A stretch of 10,433 nucleotides of DNA from the NCBI GenBank assembly GCA_934502905.1, contig CAKSVK010000130.1, positions 1-10,433 of the forward strand, in the 5' to 3' direction. The DNA comes from an uncultured Chitinophagaceae bacterium. GTDB lineage: Bacteria > Bacteroidota > Bacteroidia > Chitinophagales > Chitinophagaceae. The first letter of the stretch is position 1. Each line of letters begins with the position of its first letter. This document shows positions 5,392 through 10,433 of this stretch, in pieces. The translations under genes were made by a program, and so were the position numbers. Below the pieces are notes generated by a model, which made no database searches, had not been told where the DNA came from, and worked only from the letters and a program-made list of their open reading frames with translations.

Positions 5392-7887
5392 TTAAAAAAC
5401 GATCCTGAAGCTACCGAAAATGCCGAAACGTTCAAATGTTTTATCCGGCAACGGTCGCGGTAAAACCTTCCAGATAAAATCCAGCCGGAAGATCTTGAAA
5501 ATGTTATCCACGCCGGTCCCTATTTCCATATACGGCTTTCCGTCCAGCGTCTTGAAAGAATGCCCGTTGTTGTCTGAGTTATACAGCCTGTTTTCCTCAC
5601 TCAGTCCTCCCCAAAGCACCTTGGCTCCCCAAAATTGCCTGAACTTCAGCTTACGGGTCAGCGGGATATAACGGAATAATCCGTTCCCGATATTATGCTC
5701 CACGTTTGCGCCTGCATACCAGTCTGCCAGGTATTCATACCTCGTCATCATATTAAAAGCATACTTATTGTAGTACCAGATATTATTTCCCGGCGGTATC
5801 TCCAGCAAAGTATAGGGAAGCTTTCCAAATATCTTACCTGCAAAAAGGTTGTAGTAAAGGCTGCCGTAGGGCGATATTTTTTTATAGTCGGAAATGCTAC
5901 CCCCTACCCGATGAAAATCGTAATTGCTGTGAAGAATCCCTTTGAATCCCCGGTTATAGTGCGCCTCCACAATCGGGTAACTGCTTCCCAGGCTCATCCT
6001 GTAAAAGTTACCATCCACAAATTTTTCCAGGTAGGCAAACCTGACCTTTATGCCGGCTTCAAAGCTGTTCAGCGCCTCTCCGCCGGTAAAGGAAGGATAA
6101 TGCTCTTTCAGCGGCAGATTGGACAAAGGTGTAAAACGCCGGCGCTGCGTGGTAAGCGTCACAGAAAAGCCATTGAGCCACTCTTTGAAATACTCAACAC
6201 GTTGCTGCTGGATCTTCATATAACGAAGCGGAACATTCGGCTTACGCAATGCTATAGCAAACAGGTTATCGCTGCCCACTTCGTCGTAGTATACCTGCCC
6301 GTTATCAATATCATTCAAAAAAGAAGCCATCAAAGTGGATCGCGGGGATTTGTTGAAAAGATACAAGGTCTGCAACCTGCCTTTCAGCTTTTTATCACCA
6401 AAACCATACGCAAGATATCCTGTAAAATACAGCTTCTTATGAAAGCCCCTGTTGGTACCCAGGTCAAAGCGGACACGGGCTCCTTCGTACGCGTTGATCG
6501 TAAACCAGTTGTACCAGGGACCTATTTCATAATTACCTACATTCTTATATCCCGTACCCAGGAAATACAACAGGTCTGTAAACCGCTTAAAGCTTGGCAT
6601 CGCCATCAGCGTATCGATCATCTGGTATATGCCTTTTTCCGTCCTGGACAATTCTTCATGACGTGCTTCCACCCAGTATTCATCTGATTTCTTGTTCACG
6701 GAATCGGACATGATGGTTTCTTCCCGTAATTTATTTTTCGCCAGCTCTGTTTCTACCGACGAATCATTTATTACGACATTTCTATAAGTACTTGTTTTTC
6801 GCCCGATAAAATTCAACCGGTTTTTATCCAGGAAAATAAAATCCGCCACAAATTTATCCTTCGATAAAAACCACACAGAATCATTCAGCAAGGTATATTC
6901 CTGCACCATGTCCAGCTTTTCCACGAAGTTCAGGTTGGCAGCGTCCGGTACCCTGAGTGTCATTTTCATAACGGCATACGAGGAATCCGCAATCCAGGCA
7001 TCGCCGGAAAATGCATTGTCGCCTTTTTGTTTGGGTGAAAATACAAAGTGAAAGAACCGGCGTCCGTCTATATATTGCGTATCGGGCACACGATAATGAT
7101 AATACGCAGATCCGTTGTCGCTGATAGGACTCACAAAATCCTTGTCGAAAACCGGGATGAAATTTTTATAAACATTGATATTCTGGTACATCCCTCCAAG
7201 CATTTTGCTGATGCTCTGGTTATTAATACCTATTGTTTTCACCCCCTTAAAAACCTCTCTTACCTTCCTTGGCTTGCCCTGATAATAATAATCAGAAAGA
7301 GATTCGGTAAGATACAACGGCAGGATGGGTTTTTCTTCCGTAACGGAGTCTATATTCTGGTCGATCACCTGCCTGAAAGGTTTCAGCACCTTCAGCTTGA
7401 TCAGCTTGTTATTAGCCGGATCATTCAGGTCAGCCTCCAGCTTATTATATACCTCGTAGGAATAGTTATCAAACCGTGCCCGGTCGTTCAACGGTTTATT
7501 TTTGACGATGCGCCGCCACATCAATACGCCTTTTCCCACTTTACTCCGCACTATTACCTCTTCTGTTTTTTTCCGCTCCAGGTCTATTATCACTTCCATT
7601 TCTTCGATCGTGCTATCTATAGGCAACAGGAAAGGATCATAGCCTACGTAAGTTACTTCCAGGGTATCGGAAGGCCAGCTTTCCACCACCAGGCTAAAGT
7701 TACCGTTTACATCGGTCAGCGTTCCCACGGTTGTTTTCAGAAACTGTACAGAGGCAAAAGGAATACGTTCCTCACTGTGGGCATCCTGTACATAACCAGT
7801 TATTTTTCTTATCTGGGCGTTAGCAGTAAGCCCTGTTGCTATTAATATAAAGTATAATATTCCCTTACACAATAAATTCCGGGTCAT
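5392..7887 (-). CDS. DUF5686 family outer-membrane protein with N-terminal carboxypeptidase-regulatory-like domain
   Basis: This is an 831-residue outer-membrane protein of the DUF5686/CarboxypepD_reg-like type common in Bacteroidota; its function is unknown. Residues 1-24 are a signal peptide ending ANA before Gln25. Residues 27-105 form a beta-sandwich of the carboxypeptidase regulatory-like fold (ITGYVQD...PFASVQF...GTLTDVNGNFSL...VTYVGYDP), as seen at the N-terminus of TonB-dependent receptors. The rest, from about residue 118, is DUF5686, with many alternating aromatic segments in the C-terminal half and a final FRIVF, a terminal phenylalanine typical of beta-barrel assembly. There is no TonB-receptor plug, so it is not a SusC protein. 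The ATG at 7887 was chosen over an in-frame TTG two codons earlier. It diverges from the CreD cassette and is followed closely by the MazG gene. Confidence 0.88.
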   Translation of the reverse strand: MTRNLLCKGILYFILIATGLTANAQIRKITGYVQDAHSEERIPFASVQFLKTTVGTLTDVNGNFSLVVESWPSDTLEVTYVGYDPFLLPIDSTIEEMEVIIDLERKKTEEVIVRSKVGKGVLMWRRIVKNKPLNDRARFDNYSYEVYNKLEADLNDPANNKLIKLKVLKPFRQVIDQNIDSVTEEKPILPLYLTESLSDYYYQGKPRKVREVFKGVKTIGINNQSISKMLGGMYQNINVYKNFIPVFDKDFVSPISDNGSAYYHYRVPDTQYIDGRRFFHFVFSPKQKGDNAFSGDAWIADSSYAVMKMTLRVPDAANLNFVEKLDMVQEYTLLNDSVWFLSKDKFVADFIFLDKNRLNFIGRKTSTYRNVVINDSSVETELAKNKLREETIMSDSVNKKSDEYWVEARHEELSRTEKGIYQMIDTLMAMPSFKRFTDLLYFLGTGYKNVGNYEIGPWYNWFTINAYEGARVRFDLGTNRGFHKKLYFTGYLAYGFGDKKLKGRLQTLYLFNKSPRSTLMASFLNDIDNGQVYYDEVGSDNLFAIALRKPNVPLRYMKIQQQRVEYFKEWLNGFSVTLTTQRRRFTPLSNLPLKEHYPSFTGGEALNSFEAGIKVRFAYLEKFVDGNFYRMSLGSSYPIVEAHYNRGFKGILHSNYDFHRVGGSISDYKKISPYGSLYYNLFAGKIFGKLPYTLLEIPPGNNIWYYNKYAFNMMTRYEYLADWYAGANVEHNIGNGLFRYIPLTRKLKFRQFWGAKVLWGGLSEENRLYNSDNNGHSFKTLDGKPYMEIGTGVDNIFKIFRLDFIWKVLPRPLPDKTFERFGIFGSFRIVF

Positions 7888-7890
7888 ACG

Positions 7891-7898
7891 CAAAAATA
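7891..7898 (-). promoter_or_regulatory. Candidate -7 promoter element for the DUF5686 gene
   Basis: On the minus strand these bases read TATTTTTG, an exact match to TAnnTTTG. The element ends only three bases before the ATG at 7887, so transcription from it would give a leaderless or near-leaderless mRNA. No clear TTG was found at the usual distance upstream, so the match may be chance. Confidence 0.25.
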
Positions 7899-7921
7899 GA
7901 GTGCAAATGAATGATAACGAA

Positions 7922-7952
7922 TAAGTATTACCTAATATTTAAGTAAGTATTA
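7922..7952. repeat. Pair of 9-bp direct repeats TAAGTATTA in the divergent promoter region
   Basis: TAAGTATTA occurs at 7922-7930 and 7944-7952, a 22-base period equal to about two helical turns. It lies between the divergent DUF5686 and membrane-protein genes and could bind a regulator on one DNA face. The region is very AT-rich, so coincidence is a real possibility. Confidence 0.3.
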
Positions 7953-7971
7953 AGAAGTTTCCCGAAAAAAA

Positions 7972-8003
7972 TTTGTAAAATCAGAAACTAAATATTTACT
8001 TTG
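7972..8003 (+). promoter_or_regulatory. Candidate promoter of the membrane protein-regulator-CreD cassette
   Basis: TTTG at 7972-7975 and TACTTTG at 7997-8003 resemble the -33 and -7 elements of Bacteroidota promoters, with 21 bases between them. The -7 match lacks one base of TAnnTTTG. Its TTTG is part of the palindrome at 7999-8013, so a bound regulator would block it. The start codon at 8021 would be only about ten bases from the transcript start. Confidence 0.4.
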
Positions 8004-8021
8004 AATTTCAAAGCACTTTTA
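7998..8021 (+). promoter_or_regulatory. Candidate operator, copy 1 (palindrome CTTTGAA-T-TTCAAAG)
   Basis: Bases 7999-8013 form a perfect 7-1-7 palindrome, CTTTGAATTTCAAAG, typical of a homodimeric winged-helix binding site. The whole stretch matches the sequence at 9017-9040 at 22 of 24 positions, including a trailing ACTTTTA. It ends at the first base of the ATG and overlaps the likely -7 element, so binding should repress. The regulator encoded at 8701 is the obvious candidate ligand. Confidence 0.6.
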
Positions 8022-8671
8022 TGAAAGAAAAACAGGCAGGACTCGATACCCTGAAAGACATTAAGCAAATGATGGAGCGAAGCAGCCGTTTTATCAGCTT
8101 AAGTGGTTTGAGCGGCATTGCTGCCGGTATTTGCGGATTGGTAGGCGCATGGTTTGCCTACCAGGTAATTGGCAACACCATGCATGTAAGATTTCAATCG
8201 TTTGATTACAATAGCGTGACGATAAAAAAGTTCATGGGATACCGCCTCTTCACGATTGCGGTCTTTACACTGGTATCCGCTATCGCGGTTGCTTTTTTAT
8301 TTACCTGGTGGAACAGTAAAAAGAATAATATCTCCTTATGGGGAAGCACTTCGAAAAGGCTGGCTGTAAATTTTTTAATTCCTTTGATAGCAGGTGGCAT
8401 ATTTTTGTTGCGTTTGATCGCCCTGGAATATTTTGGACTCATTGCACCGGGATGTTTGATCTTTTACGGTATTGCGCTTGTAAATGCAAGTAAATACACG
8501 CTAGGAGAAGTACGATACCTGGGATACGGACAAATAATACTGGGACTGATCAACTGCTGGTTCCTTGGCTCGGGCCTTCTTTTCTGGACATTAGGATTTG
8601 GCGTGCTGCATATTGTATATGGCGCTGTCATGTGGTGGAAATATGAAAGAAAAGATCATGCTGCCAATTGA
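8021..8671 (+). CDS. Six-helix integral membrane protein, unknown function, first gene of CreD cassette
   Basis: I do not know a function for this 216-residue membrane protein. A short charged N-terminus (DTLKDIKQMMERSSRFISLSG) is followed by about six hydrophobic helices near residues 28-50, 74-96, 114-133, 136-155, 167-184 and 187-206. A loop of about 20 residues separates helices 1 and 2. Charged LKDIKQMMERSSRFISLSGLSG-like N-termini followed by helices are familiar from small Bacteroidota membrane proteins encoded beside winged-helix regulators. The ATG at 8021 lies seven bases after the palindrome 7999-8013. The winged-helix gene begins 29 bases after its stop and creD follows, so it is probably the first gene of a three-gene operon. 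A sensor or envelope-stress role is only inferred from this context. No catalytic motif is visible. Confidence 0.8.
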   Translation: MKEKQAGLDTLKDIKQMMERSSRFISLSGLSGIAAGICGLVGAWFAYQVIGNTMHVRFQSFDYNSVTIKKFMGYRLFTIAVFTLVSAIAVAFLFTWWNSKKNNISLWGSTSKRLAVNFLIPLIAGGIFLLRLIALEYFGLIAPGCLIFYGIALVNASKYTLGEVRYLGYGQIILGLINCWFLGSGLLFWTLGFGVLHIVYGAVMWWKYERKDHAAN

Positions 8672-8700
8672 TACAAAACGGGCCGGTAAAACAGGTTATC

Positions 8701-9000
8701 ATGAAGAATCCGATAGAAAATCTGAATAAAGTTTTTGACAGCCGCATCCGCCTCGGTATTATGAGCTCGTTGATGGTAAATGACCACGTAAGCTTTAACC
8801 AGTTGAAGGAAATAGTAGAAGTAACGGACGGAAACCTGGCCTCACACCTTAAAACCCTGGAGGAAAATGAATATATAAAAGTCGAGAAAGGATTTATAGG
8901 CAGAAAAACCAATACAACTTATTCCCTGACCAAAGCCGGAGAAAAAGCCTTTAAAGCGCACCTGGATGCACTGGAAAAAATGATACGTTCCATAGAGTAA
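8701..9000 (+). CDS. Winged-helix DNA-binding transcriptional regulator (ArsR/MarR-like, HTH_34 type)
   Basis: This 99-residue protein is a compact single-domain winged-helix regulator. Residues 1-25 form the first helix (NPIENLNKVFDSRIRLGIMSSL), residues 31-53 the helix-turn-helix (VSFNQLKEIVEVTDGNLASHL, recognition helix from about 43), and residues 58-76 the wing (YIKVEKGFIGRKTNTTYSLT). A C-terminal helix (AGEKAFKAHLDALEKMIRSIE) probably dimerises. No metal-binding cysteine set or separate ligand domain is present. The ATG at 8701 gives the usual length for this family; an in-frame TTG at 8668 overlapping the previous stop is less likely. It sits between the six-helix protein and creD. The two matching palindromes at 7999-8013 and 9018-9032 are its probable targets, suggesting autoregulation and control of creD. 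The inducing signal is unknown. Confidence 0.87.
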   Translation: MKNPIENLNKVFDSRIRLGIMSSLMVNDHVSFNQLKEIVEVTDGNLASHLKTLEENEYIKVEKGFIGRKTNTTYSLTKAGEKAFKAHLDALEKMIRSIE

Positions 9001-9016
9001 TTTTTTTTAACCATAA

Positions 9017-9040
9017 ACTTTGAATTACAAAGTACTTTTA
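9017..9040 (+). promoter_or_regulatory. Candidate operator, copy 2, upstream of creD
   Basis: ACTTTGAATTACAAAGT (9017-9033) is a near-perfect palindrome with ACTTTG and CAAAGT half-sites, and the stretch to 9040 matches copy 1 at 22 of 24 bases. It ends 11 bases before the creD ATG at 9052 and follows a run of eight T residues (9001-9008). Its presence inside the operon suggests that creD has its own regulated promoter. Confidence 0.6.
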
Positions 9041-9051
9041 AACTAAAAAAT

Positions 9052-10413
9052 ATGAACCTTCCGTCAAAAGATCAATGGACAGAAAACTTCTGGTCGGCCA
9101 ACAGGCTTACCATCAAAGGCATCGTTGTCGGTATCCTCATCCTCGTAATGCTTATCCCGTCTGCTTTCATTGCCAACCTTGTCCGGGAAAGAGGGGAAAG
9201 GCAGGATGAGATCATAAAAGAAGTAAGCAGCAAATGGGCAACCGCACAGAATATTACGGGTCCTATCCTGGTGGTACCCTACCAGGTACGTATCGAAACA
9301 AAAAAAGTAGGAAGCGACAATACTGTTACAGAAGTGGAAAAGCTTACAAAAACAGCTTATATCCTTCCGGAACAATTAAAAATCAATGGTGAAATATTTC
9401 CTGAAATAAAGTACAGGAGCATATATAACATAGCCGTATATGCGTCTGAGCTGAACATTGAGGGGAATTTTGCATCTATCGCCGGTACGGTGCTGAATAT
9501 ACCGGAAGAAGACCTGCTGCTGAACGAAGCCAGGCTTTGTTTAGGCATCAGCGACTTCAAAGGTATTGAAGACCAGGTGACCATGGAGTGGAACGAACAG
9601 TCGCTTGTATTTAATTCGGGACTACCCGACAACGATGTTTTGAAGAATGGACTGAGCGTTGCCTTACCGGCAGGTGATATCGCCGCATCCAACCGGTTCA
9701 AATTGAAGCTGCGGCTGAAAGGCTCCGAGAAGCTGAGCTTTACACCGGTCGGCAAGACCACCCAGGTATCCCTCCACTCTACCTGGGCTGACCCTACCTT
9801 CGATGGTAACTTTCTGCCATCGGAAAAAACGATAACACCGGAAGGCTTTACCGCCAGCTGGAAAGTGCAGCACCTTAACCGTAATTATCCGCAAAGCTGG
9901 AAAGAAGGCAGGTACAATATTGACGAATCGGCATTCTGGGTAGGCTTGCTGCAACCTGTTGATTCTTACGCCAAGACCATGCGGTCTGTTAAATATGCGA
10001 TCCTGTTCATTGCCCTCACTTTTGCCTTGTACTTTTTTGTAGAAATACTACAAAAAAGAGCTATACACCCTGTTCAGTACATCCTGGTCGGGATGGCGCT
10101 TTCCATTTTTTACACCCTGCTGCTGTCTATTTCAGAATACCTGCGGTTCAACGCAGCTTATGCCATTGCTGCAGCAGCAACGATCATCCTGATCACGCTC
10201 TATACAAAGAGCCTGTTCACCACCTGGAAGGTAGCCATGCTGTTTGGAGGATTGCTGTCTATGCTGTACGGCTTCATTTTCATTTTAATCCAGCTCCAGG
10301 ACAGTGCATTGATATTCGGCAGTATCGGGTTGTTCGTGCTGCTGGCAATCATTATGTATTACTCCCGGAAAATTGAATGGTACGCAAAGCCTAAGCCTGG
10401 CATCAGCGCATAA
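9052..10413 (+). CDS. creD: CreD-family inner-membrane protein
   Basis: This 453-residue protein belongs to the CreD (inner membrane protein, colicin E2 tolerance) family; biochemical function is unknown, but in enterobacteria it is controlled by the CreBC two-component system and affects envelope integrity. One helix at residues 22-44 is followed by a large periplasmic domain (about 45-312) and a C-terminal bundle of about five helices (314-332, 341-361, 367-386, 392-414, 418-437). The periplasmic part contains the family signature STWADPTFDGNFLP at 243-256 and GPILVVPY at 70-77. Length is as expected for the family, so it appears complete. The ATG at 9052 follows an A-rich leader with no Shine-Dalgarno sequence. 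It is the last gene of the cassette and 51 bases after the regulator. No creB or creC is nearby; the winged-helix protein apparently replaces them. Confidence 0.93.
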   Translation: MNLPSKDQWTENFWSANRLTIKGIVVGILILVMLIPSAFIANLVRERGERQDEIIKEVSSKWATAQNITGPILVVPYQVRIETKKVGSDNTVTEVEKLTKTAYILPEQLKINGEIFPEIKYRSIYNIAVYASELNIEGNFASIAGTVLNIPEEDLLLNEARLCLGISDFKGIEDQVTMEWNEQSLVFNSGLPDNDVLKNGLSVALPAGDIAASNRFKLKLRLKGSEKLSFTPVGKTTQVSLHSTWADPTFDGNFLPSEKTITPEGFTASWKVQHLNRNYPQSWKEGRYNIDESAFWVGLLQPVDSYAKTMRSVKYAILFIALTFALYFFVEILQKRAIHPVQYILVGMALSIFYTLLLSISEYLRFNAAYAIAAAATIILITLYTKSLFTTWKVAMLFGGLLSMLYGFIFILIQLQDSALIFGSIGLFVLLAIIMYYSRKIEWYAKPKPGISA

Positions 10414-10433
10414 AATAAAAATTGTGCGGTAAA

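Noticed and set aside
5695..7845. Long + strand reading frames (330 and 265 codons) opposite the DUF5686 gene
   Set aside because: They are antisense to a well-supported gene, show no recognisable domain and have low-quality composition typical of shadow frames.
7888..7893. TTG start two codons before the DUF5686 ATG
   Set aside because: The ATG at 7887 starts a normal signal peptide; the TTG would fall inside the candidate -7 element.
8668..8700. TTG start for the winged-helix regulator overlapping the previous stop codon
   Set aside because: The ATG at 8701 gives the usual family length, and the extra eleven residues show no conserved feature.
9001..9008. Run of eight T residues after the regulator as an intrinsic terminator
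   Set aside because: No stable hairpin precedes it within the end of the regulator gene.

Overview
The window looks like chromosomal DNA from a member of the Bacteroidota, probably a Chitinophaga-like organism of the order Chitinophagales. This is inferred from the gene families: an outer-membrane DUF5686 protein with a carboxypeptidase-regulatory-like N-terminus, a lipoprotein astacin protease, and CreD paired with a small winged-helix regulator instead of CreBC. Supporting signs are the near absence of Shine-Dalgarno sequences before the start codons and several matches to the Bacteroidota -7 promoter element TAnnTTTG. No rRNA, tRNA, CRISPR array, insertion sequence or integrase was seen.

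Region 1 (1-2609, + strand) holds three SAM-dependent methyltransferases in a row. The first is open to the left edge of the window and is probably cut there. The next two are adjacent FkbM-family paralogues that look like a tandem duplication. They are probably the tail of a cluster that decorates a glycan or a secondary metabolite and lies mostly to the left. A 15-bp perfect inverted repeat (2642-2681) separates them from the convergent next gene.

Region 2 (2689-4485, - strand) is a secreted lipoprotein: an astacin-like zinc protease followed by five tandem repeats of about 62 residues of the FG-GAP/VCBS type, with calcium-binding loops. Upstream of it is a 546-base AT-rich gap (4486-5031). 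The gap has no clear gene but contains a promoter-like sequence, two very short reading frames and a hairpin.

Region 3 (5032-7887, - strand) is a probable two-gene operon: a large DUF5686 outer-membrane beta-barrel protein, then, 27 bases downstream, a MazG-like nucleotide pyrophosphohydrolase.

Region 4 (8021-10413, + strand, divergent from region 3) is a three-gene cassette: a six-helix membrane protein, a 99-residue winged-helix regulator and a CreD-family inner-membrane protein. Nearly identical 24-bp sequences containing a palindrome, ACTTTGAATT(T/A)CAAAG, lie just before the first gene and just before creD. They are good candidates for the regulator's operators, which would make this a self-controlled envelope module. 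This is the most interesting regulatory signal in the window.
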